From NCBI RefSeq assembly GCF_900116535.1, contig NZ_FPAU01000001.1:248001-312000 (forward strand): a DNA stretch of 64,000 nt, given 5' to 3'. Positions within the stretch are counted from its first letter, which is position 1. Each line of letters starts with the position of its first letter. This document shows positions 38,081 to 47,624 of this stretch, piece after piece. Both the position numbers and the translations under genes were made by a program. The notes below the pieces were generated by a model. That model was not told the DNA's origin. It did no database searches and was given only the letters and a program-made list of their open reading frames with translations. Source of the DNA: Kosakonia arachidis. GTDB lineage: Bacteria > Pseudomonadota > Gammaproteobacteria > Enterobacterales > Enterobacteriaceae.

Positions 38081-38533
38081 TTATTTCTCCACCAGCTTTT
38101 GCAGCAAGCTGATAGCAGCCAGAACCTGCCGCTGCTCTTCTTCCGTCAGATGCTGAGCAACTGCACGGCTTAGCCAGTCCTGGCGTGCAGATCGTCCTTC
38201 CAGAAGCATGGAGAGGCATTTATCCGTTAACGATATAATGATCTGGCGGCCATCCTCTGGATCCGCCGTTCCCCTAACAAGCCCCTTTGACTGCAGGGCT
38301 GCAACAAGCGTTCTCATCGATTGATGACGGACACCCTCCGACCGTGCCAGAGAGGAGATCGTCATTGGACCTTCTTTTTCCAGCCTCAGCAGGGCTGATG
38401 ACTGACCTGGGGTCAGATCACTGGTATGCCCTTCTTCACGCAAGCGTCGCTTTAGCATGCTGAAAAACTGCCGCAGCTCAGCGGCAATGGCTGAATTGAC
38501 AGCATTGCTGTCGGTGTATTTTTTGATGGTCAT
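38081..38533 (-). CDS. MarR-family repressor
   Basis: The 150-residue protein has the MarR winged helix (LARSEGVRHQSMRTLVAALQSKGLVRGTADPEDGRQIIISLT) between dimerisation helices. It is the first gene of a minus-strand group that goes on to the isochorismatase-like and MFS genes. A palindrome lies just upstream of its start. It probably represses itself and the exporter until a phenolic or drug ligand binds. Confidence 0.87.
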   Translation of the reverse strand: MTIKKYTDSNAVNSAIAAELRQFFSMLKRRLREEGHTSDLTPGQSSALLRLEKEGPMTISSLARSEGVRHQSMRTLVAALQSKGLVRGTADPEDGRQIIISLTDKCLSMLLEGRSARQDWLSRAVAQHLTEEEQRQVLAAISLLQKLVEK

Positions 38534-38551
38534 GAAATTATCTTAAATGTA

Positions 38552-38566
38552 TACAGCTAAACTGTA
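38552..38566. promoter_or_regulatory. Candidate MarR operator
   Basis: TACAG-CTAAA-CTGTA is a perfect inverted repeat 19 bases before the marR start. A second AACTGTA half-site follows at about 38573. Confidence 0.6.
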
Positions 38567-38815
38567 AAGTTAAACTGTATTTATGTTTATGTCCTGACGC
38601 TGTTGGGCGACGCCATTTTTCTTCGGGCAGATATGTGAACGTCCGTTCTTCGTTTCATGGCAATGTCTCCTTTGATTAAGGATAGCGTTGCATCAACCCG
38701 TTGAACTCACAGCGCAGAGCAGACTTTCAGCGAGACAGATCTGTCGGCCTTGTGCCGGGAAGGGACATTGCTAACGTTACTCTGTGTTATTAGGCGGGGA
38801 GCAGGTCATAGACTT

Positions 38816-39727
38816 CTATTCATTTTCCAGCCAGTCAATGAAGAACTGGGTGAAGGCGGTAACCGCCAGCGGCTGCAGCCGTCGCTGCGGATAGACAAAT
38901 TGTAGCCCGACATTTTTTTTATCAAAGCGGCTAAACCCAATAAAACTTTCAGCAAATAACATGTGCAACCTCCCTTGTTCAACATCACGCTTTACATCCC
39001 ACCATGACTTACTGGCAATACCCGCATCAGCCAGTACCCATTGGCGGAGTAGTGCGCCATCGTCGCACACCATGGCTGGGGTAAAGCGTAGTGCGCTCTG
39101 TTTACCGTTGTGCTCAAAACGCCATTCATTCATGACCATTCCGCGCAATTCCAGCGCCAGGCATCGGTGGTTGTGCAAATCCTCAATGGTATCTGGTGTG
39201 CCTGCCGCGCGGAGATAATTGGCTGAAGCGACCAGAACCCGATGATTCGGGCGGATATTTCTGACGACCAGGCTGCTGTCTGGCAAGTTGCCGAAGCGAA
39301 TGCTCATGTCCAGACGATTGGCTACCAGATCTTCGACATTTTCGCCCAGGTAAACCGAGCTTTTCACTGCCGGATACTGCCGGGAAAAATCGAGCAAAGC
39401 CGGGCTGAGATACTGTCGGCCAAAATCGGAGGGGGCCGAAATGCGGATATTACCGCTGAGCACCCCTTCTTTTTGCGCAAGCAGCGACTCAGCGTGGTTC
39501 ATTTCATCCAGTACGCGTAGCGCAGCATGATAGAACTCTTCACCGGCACGCGTCAGGGTAATGGCGCGGGTGGAACGGTGGAATAGCCGGGTCTGATAAC
39601 GCTCTTCAATCGCCTTCAGCCTGGCAGTCATGGTGGCCGGCGAGAGCCCCATACGGCGACCAGCAGCTGAAAGCCCCCCGGCCTCCACCACGGCAACCAG
39701 CAGTGCCATATCTTCAAGCTTTCCCAT
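38816..39727 (-). CDS. LysR-family regulator
   Basis: The 303-residue regulator has an N-terminal helix-turn-helix (LSAAGRRMGLSPATMTARLKAIEERYQTRLFHRSTRAITLT) and a periplasmic-binding-type effector domain, in the subgroup often linked to aldehyde, quinone or electrophile stress. It is divergent from the old-yellow-enzyme gene, the standard LysR layout, with a symmetric site next to its start codon. Confidence 0.88.
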   Translation of the reverse strand: MGKLEDMALLVAVVEAGGLSAAGRRMGLSPATMTARLKAIEERYQTRLFHRSTRAITLTRAGEEFYHAALRVLDEMNHAESLLAQKEGVLSGNIRISAPSDFGRQYLSPALLDFSRQYPAVKSSVYLGENVEDLVANRLDMSIRFGNLPDSSLVVRNIRPNHRVLVASANYLRAAGTPDTIEDLHNHRCLALELRGMVMNEWRFEHNGKQSALRFTPAMVCDDGALLRQWVLADAGIASKSWWDVKRDVEQGRLHMLFAESFIGFSRFDKKNVGLQFVYPQRRLQPLAVTAFTQFFIDWLENE

Positions 39728-39729
39728 TA

Positions 39730-39744
39730 TTCAGTAATCCTGAA
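39730..39744. promoter_or_regulatory. Candidate LysR box
   Basis: TTCAG-TAATC-CTGAA is a perfect 15-base T-N11-A palindrome immediately before the lysR start, in the 99-base gap to the divergent oxidoreductase. Confidence 0.6.
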
Positions 39745-39826
39745 AAGAGAATCATATTTCACTGCCATTATCAAAATATCTTACGCCACGTAAAGTACTT
39801 TCAACGATTCATTACGGGGACAGAAA

Positions 39827-40936
39827 ATGGGAAATCGTACACTTTTTGATAGTTACCACCTGAAGGCTCTCAGCCTGAAAAACCGGATCGTGATGGCACC
39901 AATGACCCGGGCGCGGGCATTACAGCCGGGAAACGTTCCTTCCGCACTCATGGCGGCATACTACCAACAGCGCGCCAGCGCGGGTTTGATCATTACAGAA
40001 GCTACGCAGATTTCGCCTCAGGGGCAGGGGTACTCCTGGACACCCGGACTGCACTCCGCTGAACAGGTTGAAGGATGGCGGCTGACCACAGAAGCCGTTC
40101 ACCGTGCAGGAGGGATTATCTTTTCCCAACTCTGGCACGTTGGCCGCATGTCATATGCGGGTTTCCATAAAGATGGCAAACCTGTCGCGCCGTCTGCGCT
40201 CGCGCCTGATGCCCAGGTATGGGTTGTTGATGAGCGGGGGGAAGGACATATGGTCGACTGTCCGGAGCCGCGGGCACTTGAGCATGCCGATATTCAGCAG
40301 ATTATTGCGGATTACCGGCAGGCCGCATTAAACGCCATTCATGCCGGTTTTGATGGTATTGAGGTGCATGGCGGTAATGGTTATCTGATCGATCAGTTCC
40401 TTCGTCGGACATCAAATAAACGTACCGATGAGTATGGCGGCAGCGTGGCTAACCGGATCCGTTTTGCGCAGGAGGTACTGGAAGCCATCAGCGACGCCAT
40501 CGGTAATACGCGCACAGGTATACGCCTTTCCCCGTTCATCACCCAGCGCGGAATGAACGACCCGCAGGTGACTGAAGCAATCCTTGCACTGGCTGCATGG
40601 TGTGAAAAGAAAGGTATCGCCTATATCCACCTGGCAGAGGCTGACTGGGACGATGCCCCGCAGGTACCTGCTGATTTTCGTGAAACATTACGCGCCACCT
40701 TCAGTGGCACCCTTATTGTCGCCGGAAATTATACCCAGGACAAAGTGGACAAACTCCTTAAGGCGGGGCTGGCCGACCTGTTTGCCTTTGGCCGCTCGTT
40801 CATTGCCAACCCCGACCTGCCGTATCGGCTCAGGAATAACCTTCCATTAGCGACCGTAAGCAATCCCACCACGCTCTTTGGCGGAAGCAGCGCAGGCTAT
40901 ACCGATTATCCGTTCTACAAAACCGACGAGGCGTAA
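39827..40936 (+). CDS. Old yellow enzyme (NemA-like ene-reductase)
   Basis: This is an FMN-dependent ene-reductase of 369 residues. The substrate-binding pair His181 and Asn184 lies in HGGNGYLIDQF, and the FMN contacts (MAPMTRARA, SQLWHVGR, FGRSFIANPDLP) are intact. Such enzymes reduce activated alkenes, quinones, nitro-compounds and N-ethylmaleimide with NAD(P)H. It is the first gene of a plus-strand group with an SDR and a SnoaL-like gene, controlled by the divergent LysR gene. Confidence 0.92.
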   Translation: MGNRTLFDSYHLKALSLKNRIVMAPMTRARALQPGNVPSALMAAYYQQRASAGLIITEATQISPQGQGYSWTPGLHSAEQVEGWRLTTEAVHRAGGIIFSQLWHVGRMSYAGFHKDGKPVAPSALAPDAQVWVVDERGEGHMVDCPEPRALEHADIQQIIADYRQAALNAIHAGFDGIEVHGGNGYLIDQFLRRTSNKRTDEYGGSVANRIRFAQEVLEAISDAIGNTRTGIRLSPFITQRGMNDPQVTEAILALAAWCEKKGIAYIHLAEADWDDAPQVPADFRETLRATFSGTLIVAGNYTQDKVDKLLKAGLADLFAFGRSFIANPDLPYRLRNNLPLATVSNPTTLFGGSSAGYTDYPFYKTDEA

Positions 40937-40940
40937 AGTT

Positions 40941-41660
40941 ATGGCGAAAAAAACATTAATCATCGGCGGGGCTTCCGGCATTGGTTTTGCCGTGGCCCGT
41001 GCGCTGGCTGAACAGGGAGAGAGCCTGATCCTTGCCGGACGGGACAGTGAAAAGCTGGCGCGGGCCAGACAGTTTCTGAGCCAGAAAAGCGCATCTGTAG
41101 ACACTGTCGTCCTTGATATCAGCAAAGAGGAGGAGGTGATCCAGCTTAGCCAGACACTCGGAGAGGTAGATAACATTATCGTGACGGCGGGATCGCATGC
41201 ACCAGGCGGGGCGCTCGCTTCCCTGAATCTGAACGAGGCCCGGCTAGCTTTCGATACCAAATTCTGGGGCAGCATCCATGTCGCCAGGCATCTGAGTAAA
41301 AATATTCATGCCCGGGGCACTCTGACGCTGACCAGCGGCTTTGTTTCTCGCCGCACTGTCGCGGGTGCTATCGTCAAGACCACCATGAACGCGGCCCTGG
41401 AGTCAGCCGTTAAGGTACTGGCGAAGGAGCTTTCTCCGCTGCGGGTCAACGCGGTGAGTCCGGGGCTGACAGATACCGAGGCTTACGCAGGCATGGACCC
41501 GGCTGCTCGCGAAAAAATGCTTACCTCTGCCGCTGAAAATCTGCCAGCAAAAGCCTTCGGGCGGGCAGAGGACATAGCAAAAGGCTATCTGTTCGTGATG
41601 GACAATCCCTTTGTCACCGGAACCTTGCTGGATATCGAAGGCGGCGCACTGATTAACTAA
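40941..41660 (+). CDS. SDR-family protein lacking the YxxxK motif
   Basis: The 239-residue product has the cofactor loop GGASGIG (9-15) and the SDR fold through to the C-terminal TGTLLDIEGG. The expected Tyr and Lys after the catalytic serine are not there: the region reads SGFVSRRTVAGAIVKTTMNAALE. This matches an atypical SDR subgroup that has a different active site. The ATG at 40941 lies four bases after the ene-reductase stop; the upstream frame extension overlaps that gene and is rejected. Confidence 0.83.
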   Translation: MAKKTLIIGGASGIGFAVARALAEQGESLILAGRDSEKLARARQFLSQKSASVDTVVLDISKEEEVIQLSQTLGEVDNIIVTAGSHAPGGALASLNLNEARLAFDTKFWGSIHVARHLSKNIHARGTLTLTSGFVSRRTVAGAIVKTTMNAALESAVKVLAKELSPLRVNAVSPGLTDTEAYAGMDPAAREKMLTSAAENLPAKAFGRAEDIAKGYLFVMDNPFVTGTLLDIEGGALIN

Positions 41661-41737
41661 TCCTCACGTTTTATCCGCGGGCGTCTGAAATGCGCCCGGG
41701 TCACCTGTTTCTCTGAGGCAACACAAAGGACCCTTCG

Positions 41738-42277
41738 ATGAAAAAGTTAACGCTTTATCCTCCCCGGCTGGCGGCGCTAATGCTGCTTCCCGTGGCCAGT
41801 ACTGTATTTTCTGCACCGACTGAGCTGGTGAAACCCCATGAATTGATTACGGAAAGCCACTTATCTTCAGCCCGCGTGGCCGCGCTTGAAACTGTCGCGA
41901 GACGTTACGCAACATTCTGGAATACGGGCGATGAAGCTCTGGCCCGTGAAGCGCTGGCCGATAATTTTGTTGATAAGACACCGCCGGAAGGCCGCAAACA
42001 GGGACCGGAAGGCGCGCTTTTGGCTTCCCGTGCCTTCCGTACCGCCGTCCCGGATCTGAGTTGCGAGGTTGAGCAGATGATCGTTGCAGGCGATCGAGTG
42101 GTATCGCACCTTCATTTCTACGGACATTTCACGGGAACTTTCGGCAAGCTGAAAGGAAAGGGCCAGCAGGTTGATTTTATCGCGACGGATATCTATCAGG
42201 TCAGGAACAATAAAATCATCGCCAACTGGCACCTTGAAGATAACCTGACCCTGATGAAACAACTTGGGGTGTTATAA
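41738..42277 (+). CDS. Periplasmic SnoaL/NTF2-like protein
   Basis: The 179-residue product has a signal peptide ending FSA near residue 26 and then a SnoaL-like NTF2 fold (YATFWNTGDEALAREALADNFVDKTPPEGRKQGPEGA...DRVVSHLHFYGHFTG...IIANWHLEDNLTLMKQLG). SnoaL-type proteins are small barrels that bind or isomerise cyclic compounds. An AAGGA site precedes the start. It ends the LysR-controlled group; why this member is exported is unclear. Confidence 0.82.
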   Translation: MKKLTLYPPRLAALMLLPVASTVFSAPTELVKPHELITESHLSSARVAALETVARRYATFWNTGDEALAREALADNFVDKTPPEGRKQGPEGALLASRAFRTAVPDLSCEVEQMIVAGDRVVSHLHFYGHFTGTFGKLKGKGQQVDFIATDIYQVRNNKIIANWHLEDNLTLMKQLGVL

Positions 42278-42487
42278 AATGACGACCTGGGGAGGAGCAG
42301 ACGGGGAACATGTTACAGCTTGATGTACTTTTGTAAGGAGTATATGGCGATACACTTAATCAGCGGTGTAAGGCTATTGTCTCTGTTGCCACAAAACTTG
42401 CACGGATAGCACATTCTGTCGTCAAAAATGACACAGATTATCAGTGATATTTCGATATAAGCCATGGGACGAGCCTGTAGATAATGC

Positions 42488-42598
42488 TCAACGCCCATGG
42501 CTTCCTTTTTCAAAGTTGTACATTTCAATCACCTTTTCACTCGCCATTGCTGGCAGTGAAAGGCCGAAAGCGAGGACCATTAAAATCGCTTTTTTTAT
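42488..42598 (-). pseudogene. Truncated silG/copG-like gene (signal-peptide remnant)
   Basis: Downstream of silA on the same strand a 36-codon frame reads as a clean signal peptide and mature start, KKAILMVLAFGLSLPAMA then SEKVIEMY, before running into unrelated sequence and a stop. This is what the beginning of CopG/SilG (DUF411) would look like. Its first codon is ATA where ATG is expected, and the CGCC metal motif is gone. In standard sil operons silG and silP follow silA. I infer that the operon was cut here; the family assignment rests on a short segment. Confidence 0.45.
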
Positions 42599-42650
42599 CG
42601 TTACTTCTGTATATTTCGATACAACCCCTGATGTTCGGGCGAATGTATGC

Positions 42651-42678
42651 GTAAGGACACCCCCGGGGGTGTCCTTAC
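42651..42678. terminator. 28-bp perfect palindrome after silA
   Basis: Arms of 14 bases (GTAAGGACACCCCC and its complement) meet without a loop five bases after the silA stop. It would form a very stable hairpin and could end the sil transcript, although there is no T-run. Confidence 0.6.
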
Positions 42679-42682
42679 CGTG

Positions 42683-45600
42683 TTATGACGCGCTTTTTTT
42701 ATGTCTGCGCAGCCAGATTAATTTGTAGGCAGCGGGGATAATGAACAGCGAGAGGAGTGGAGCCGTGATCATTCCACCAATCATCGGTGCCGCAATACGA
42801 CTCATGACTTCTGAGCCTGCACCGGTTCCCCAGAGTATGGGCAGCAGACCGGCAATAATTACCGCCACGGTCATGGCTTTTGGCCGGACACGCAACACGG
42901 CACCATGATACAGGGCTTCATCAAGGCCTTCCGGGGTGAACGCCTCCTTGCGGGACAACTCCGGATGCGCTTCAACGGCATGACGCAGATACATCAGCAT
43001 AACCACGCCAAACTCTGCCGCCACCCCAGCCAGGGCGATAAATCCGGTTCCGGTCGCCACAGACATATGGAAGCCCTGCCAGTACAGAAACCATATCCCA
43101 CCAACCAGTGCGAACGGCAAACTCATCAGAATAAGTAAGGCCTCATCAACACGACGGAACGCAAGGTACAACAGAATGAAAATGATCATCACTGTCATCG
43201 GTACCATCAGTTTCAGTTTCTTGTTGGCGTGCTCCAGTAATTCAAACTGTCCGGAGAATGACACACTCGTTCCCGGTCTCAGTTTTACTTTCTGGCTGAT
43301 AGCCATCTTAATGTCGTTTACCACCGACACCATGTCCCTGCCGCGGGCATCAATGTAAATCCAGCTGGCTGGCCGGGCATTTTCAGTTTTCAGCATGGTT
43401 GGCCCGGAAACAACGTTAACGTCAGCAACATCACCCAGCGTGATTTGTTGCTTCAGCGGCGTCAGGATGGGCATCTGTTTCAACGCATTTGGGCTGTTTC
43501 GGTAATCCTGTGGATAGCGGATATTGATCGGGTACCGGGCCACACCTTCAACCGTTTCACCTATCGTCGCACCACCGATGGCTGAGGAGACGAATAGCTG
43601 GACATCGCCCACTGTCATACCATACCGGGACGCTTTTTCACGGTTGATATCCACATCAATGTAGCGCCCTCCCTCCAGACGTTCAGCCAAAACAGAAACC
43701 ACACCGGGCACGGTTTTGGCTACCGCTTCGATACTCTGAGCTGTCACATCAATATCCGACAGAACGGTCCCTGACACCTTGATACCTATCGGGCTTTTGA
43801 TCCCCGTAGAGAGCATATCGATACGGTTACGAATTGGCGGTACCCAGAGATTTGCCAGACCGGGTAAACGGACTGTCCTGTCGAGTTCGTCAATAATTTT
43901 GTCAATCGTCATACCTGGTCGCCACTGATCTTCAGGTTTAAGCTGAATCGTGGTTTCCACCATTTCGAGCGGTGCGGAATCTGTTGCTGTCTCCGCTTTA
44001 CCGGTCTTGCCAAAAACAGAGGCCACTTCAGGAACAGTTTTGATTAATTTATCCGTGGTCTGCAGGAGCGTTGCGGCCTCTGCTGGAGAGACGCCTGGCA
44101 ACGTTGACGGCATGTAAAGCAGATCACCTTCATTGATTTTCGGCAGAAACTCACCACCCACCTTACTCAGTGGCCAGATAACCGTGAGGATGGATAAAGC
44201 CGCAACCAGCAGGGTTGTTTTTGGCCAGTGGAGTACCCGCAGCAGCAACGGATGATAGGCTTTAATCAGTAGCCGATTCAGGGGGTTGCTGGTCTCCGCA
44301 GGAATTTTTCCCCGGATCCAGAATCCCATCAGGATCGGAATGACGATGATTGCCAGCGCGGCTGCACCTGCCATGGAATACGTTTTCGTGAACGCCAGTG
44401 GACCAAACAGACGCCCTTCCTGCCCTTCCAGGGTAAAGATAGGAATGAACGACAGGGTGATGATCAGCAGACTGATGAACAGCGCGGGGCCAACTTCTAC
44501 AGAGGCGTCGGTAATGACCTTCCAGCGGCTGGCGTTGTCAATCTGCTCACCCGGATGCTGATGATCCCACTCTTCCAGCCGTTTATGCGCATTTTCAATC
44601 ATGACAATGGCCGCATCCACCATCGCCCCCACAGCAATGGCTATCCCTCCCAGCGACATAATATTGGCGTTCAGGCCCTGGAAGTGCATGACGATAAAGG
44701 CGATACAAAGGCCTAGTGGCAGAGAAATAATCGCCACCAACGCTGAACGCACATGCCAGAGGAACAGTGCACAGACGATGGCAACCACAATAAATTCTTC
44801 AAGGAGCTTATGGCTCAGATTATCAATGGCGCGATCGATCAACTGGCTGCGATCATAGGTGGTCACAATCTCTACACCTTCAGGCAAGCTGGCCTTCAGC
44901 GTCTCCAGTTTATCTTTTACGGCCGTGATAACTTCCCGCGCATTTTTGCCCGATCTCAGGATCACAACTCCACCGGCAACTTCACCTTGCCCGTTAAGCT
45001 CTGCGATACCGCGTCGCATTTCCGGCCCTATCTGTACGCGGGCAACATCGCGCAGATAAATGGGTACTCCGTTTTCTCCGGTTTTCAGAACGATATTATT
45101 GAAATCATCAATGGTCTGGAGATAACCGCTGGCACGAACCATGTACTCGGCTTCCGCGATTTCAACGGATGAGCCACCGGCTTCCTGGTTGGAAGATTCA
45201 AGTGCCTGTTTGACTTCAGGCAGACTGATACCATACTGGGCCAGTTTCAGCGGATTCACCTGGATCTGATACTGCTTCACCACGCCGCCAACCGACGCAA
45301 CTTCTGCGACGTTCGGAATGGTTTTCAGCTCAAATTTCAAGAACCAGTCCTGCAGGGAGCGCAGTTCCGCAAGGTCGTGTTTTCCGCTGTGATCGACCAG
45401 GGCATATTCAAATATCCAACCCACCCCCGTGGCATCCGGGCCAATTTCAGAGCTCACGCCAGCAGGCAATTTCCCCTGTACCTGATTAAGGTATTCCAGT
45501 ACGCGGGAGCGTGCCCAGTAAAGATCAGTCCCGTCTTCAAAAATGACATACACATAGGAATCACCAAACTGGGAAAAACCGCGCACGGTCTTTGCGCCCG

Positions 45601-45829
45601 GTACCGAGAGCATGGTGGTGGTAAGCGGATACGTGACCTGGTTTTCAACAATTTGCGGGGCCTGACCCGGATAGCTTGTTTTAATAATCACCTGCACATC
45701 AGACAGATCGGGTAACGCATCCACGGGGGTATTGATGATAGTCCAGGTTCCCCAGATACTCAGAAACAGGGCTCCCATCATGACCAGGAAACGGTTGGCG
45801 ACTGACCGCCGGATAATCCATTCAATCAT
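42683..45829 (-). CDS. silA: SilA, Ag(I)/Cu(I) RND efflux pump
   Basis: SilA is the inner-membrane proton antiporter of the SilCBA tripartite silver and copper pump. The ATG at 45829 gives 1048 residues, the SilA length, with a GGAGA site. The N-terminus [43 protein letters not shown] and the heavy-metal-efflux motif around [27 protein letters not shown] are those of the CusA/SilA group. It has twelve membrane segments and two large periplasmic loops with methionines for metal relay. I recall the plasmid pMG101 SilA as nearly identical. It ends the silCFBA transcript. Confidence 0.95.
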   Translation of the reverse strand: MIEWIIRRSVANRFLVMMGALFLSIWGTWTIINTPVDALPDLSDVQVIIKTSYPGQAPQIVENQVTYPLTTTMLSVPGAKTVRGFSQFGDSYVYVIFEDGTDLYWARSRVLEYLNQVQGKLPAGVSSEIGPDATGVGWIFEYALVDHSGKHDLAELRSLQDWFLKFELKTIPNVAEVASVGGVVKQYQIQVNPLKLAQYGISLPEVKQALESSNQEAGGSSVEIAEAEYMVRASGYLQTIDDFNNIVLKTGENGVPIYLRDVARVQIGPEMRRGIAELNGQGEVAGGVVILRSGKNAREVITAVKDKLETLKASLPEGVEIVTTYDRSQLIDRAIDNLSHKLLEEFIVVAIVCALFLWHVRSALVAIISLPLGLCIAFIVMHFQGLNANIMSLGGIAIAVGAMVDAAIVMIENAHKRLEEWDHQHPGEQIDNASRWKVITDASVEVGPALFISLLIITLSFIPIFTLEGQEGRLFGPLAFTKTYSMAGAAALAIIVIPILMGFWIRGKIPAETSNPLNRLLIKAYHPLLLRVLHWPKTTLLVAALSILTVIWPLSKVGGEFLPKINEGDLLYMPSTLPGVSPAEAATLLQTTDKLIKTVPEVASVFGKTGKAETATDSAPLEMVETTIQLKPEDQWRPGMTIDKIIDELDRTVRLPGLANLWVPPIRNRIDMLSTGIKSPIGIKVSGTVLSDIDVTAQSIEAVAKTVPGVVSVLAERLEGGRYIDVDINREKASRYGMTVGDVQLFVSSAIGGATIGETVEGVARYPINIRYPQDYRNSPNALKQMPILTPLKQQITLGDVADVNVVSGPTMLKTENARPASWIYIDARGRDMVSVVNDIKMAISQKVKLRPGTSVSFSGQFELLEHANKKLKLMVPMTVMIIFILLYLAFRRVDEALLILMSLPFALVGGIWFLYWQGFHMSVATGTGFIALAGVAAEFGVVMLMYLRHAVEAHPELSRKEAFTPEGLDEALYHGAVLRVRPKAMTVAVIIAGLLPILWGTGAGSEVMSRIAAPMIGGMITAPLLSLFIIPAAYKLIWLRRHKKSAS

Positions 45830-45839
45830 TGTCGTCTCC

Positions 45840-47129
45840 TCAATGACCGGAATGTGCGTTTGCAGGCTGGGTAGACATATTCGGCATCGTTTCAGGATGG
45901 CGCATACGCTCCAGCGCACCGGTAATATTGGCTTCGGAGTCAATCAGGAACAGACCACTGACCACCACGGTATCCCCTTCATTCAGCCCAGTACCGATAC
46001 CCGACTGTTGCTCTGATTCGTGCAGAACCTGGATCCTTTTGGGCACAAACCGACCTGCATCATCGACAGTAATCACGCGCTGTTCTTTACCGGTATCTAT
46101 CACGGCCTGGCTCGGTATCAGCAGCATTTCCTGACTCTGGGTATTCAGTTTCAACCAGGCATTCATACCCGGCTTAAGAAGTTCGTCCTTGTTAGTGACC
46201 TGCAGACGTACCTGCAGCGTACGGGTTGTCTGGTCCATGCTGGGCAGAATGTTCCATTTTTCGACATGGAACGTTTTATCCGGATAAGCCGGTACCGAAA
46301 TTTCAAACTGCGACGTGTCTTTTAGCAGATACGCGATGGATTCAGGGACTGCTGCGCTTATCCAGACCGGATCCATCCCCTGTATCTGCGCCACCACTTT
46401 ATCCTTCGAAATATTCATTCCGGTACGCAGGTCAAACCCAGTAATGACGCCATCTATAGGAGCTTTGATGGTAAAGCGGGTCTGGATACTCCGGGTTGAA
46501 CGCAGCCTCTGGATATCCTCTTCCGGCATGCCTGCAAGACGAAGTCGTTCCAGTACCCCTTTAATTTGCGTGGACGTCCCTCCGGTACCCGATAACAGGA
46601 GAAACTCACTTTGTGCCTCCACCCAATCCGGAATGGTGATATCGATAAGCGGAGTACCTTTTTTCACATGATCCCCAATCGTCAGGGGATAGACTTTTTC
46701 AACGAAGCCGTCAGAACGCGCCTGCACAATGACAAACTGATATTCGTTATAACTCACGTTAGCTGGGATCGTCTGGGAATAATTCAGCGTCCCGCGAGTC
46801 ACTTTTTGCGTCTTTAATCCAAGGTTCTGGACCTGTGTCGGATCAATACGAATACCGTCACTGCTTTTCTCGCCGTTTTCATCAGCATATTTTGGAATCA
46901 GATCCATATCCATAAAGGGAGATTTACCGGGTTTATCAAATTTGGTATCTGGTTTCATTGGGTCATACCAGAAAAGAACCTTGCGCTCCGATGCCGTCTT
47001 TTCTGTTTTTTCGGTGTTCACTGCTTTTTCAGAAGAGTTTACATAATGATAAGCAGTAACTGATATCAACCCTCCTGCTATGAGGCTGCTGATAATCATT
47101 GCAGCATATTTTATCTTTAAAGAAGCCAT
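45840..47129 (-). CDS. silB: SilB, periplasmic adaptor of the silver pump
   Basis: SilB is the membrane-fusion protein that links SilA to SilC and passes metal. It has 429 residues: an N-terminal anchor (8-28), the heavy-metal binding segment [31 protein letters not shown] near 52-81, a coiled-coil hairpin, lipoyl and beta-barrel domains, and a His-containing C-terminus (ANAHSGH). SilA starts 10 bases after its stop. Confidence 0.94.
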   Translation of the reverse strand: MASLKIKYAAMIISSLIAGGLISVTAYHYVNSSEKAVNTEKTEKTASERKVLFWYDPMKPDTKFDKPGKSPFMDMDLIPKYADENGEKSSDGIRIDPTQVQNLGLKTQKVTRGTLNYSQTIPANVSYNEYQFVIVQARSDGFVEKVYPLTIGDHVKKGTPLIDITIPDWVEAQSEFLLLSGTGGTSTQIKGVLERLRLAGMPEEDIQRLRSTRSIQTRFTIKAPIDGVITGFDLRTGMNISKDKVVAQIQGMDPVWISAAVPESIAYLLKDTSQFEISVPAYPDKTFHVEKWNILPSMDQTTRTLQVRLQVTNKDELLKPGMNAWLKLNTQSQEMLLIPSQAVIDTGKEQRVITVDDAGRFVPKRIQVLHESEQQSGIGTGLNEGDTVVVSGLFLIDSEANITGALERMRHPETMPNMSTQPANAHSGH

Positions 47130-47241
47130 ACAATTTCCCGCTAAAAAATCAAAACCTCTGGCATATGTACCCGATTATTAACTCACAGAGATGACTTTAT
47201 GAATATTCAGACACACAGGATGTACTTGCTCCAGACTGTAA

Positions 47242-47595
47242 TCAGGATTGCGTATCTTTAATGCTTTTGAGCAAAGAGATATTTCCTTGCTGAATAAAAG
47301 AAAAATCAACATGGCTGCCCGTTTTCAGGGAAGTAATAGTTTCGTCAGCATTAATAAAGGTGAAACGCATGGTCATTGCAGGCCAGCCGATTGCCGGGAT
47401 GGCTTCATGCGAAATGGTGATTTTTTTACTATTAAAATCAATATCTTTTACAATGCCCGTTCCGTTGATAACTTGCTGCGACGAGGCGTCACCGGCCATA
47501 TTCATTTCACCGTGCTGATGTTCTTCTGCATAAAGACCAGAAGAAAAGATCATGGAGAGAGCACCGAATAAAATCGCTTTAAGTGAATTACGCAT
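47242..47595 (-). CDS. silF: SilF, periplasmic Ag/Cu chaperone
   Basis: SilF carries Ag(I) or Cu(I) to the pump. The 117-residue product has a signal peptide ending in LYA and the CusF fold. The metal site is in ISHEAIPAIGWPAMTMRF: one His, two Met and a Trp that caps the metal. An extra EEHQHGEMNMAG segment at the mature N-terminus adds more ligands. It lies between silB (112-base gap) and silC (29-base gap). Confidence 0.94.
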   Translation of the reverse strand: MRNSLKAILFGALSMIFSSGLYAEEHQHGEMNMAGDASSQQVINGTGIVKDIDFNSKKITISHEAIPAIGWPAMTMRFTFINADETITSLKTGSHVDFSFIQQGNISLLKSIKDTQS

Positions 47596-47624
47596 TTTAA
47601 AATTTCCTCATTAATTAAATAAAT

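Noticed and set aside
42313-42528. 71-codon minus-strand gene downstream of silA
   Set aside because: It overlaps the better explained signal-peptide remnant in another frame and has no family signal.
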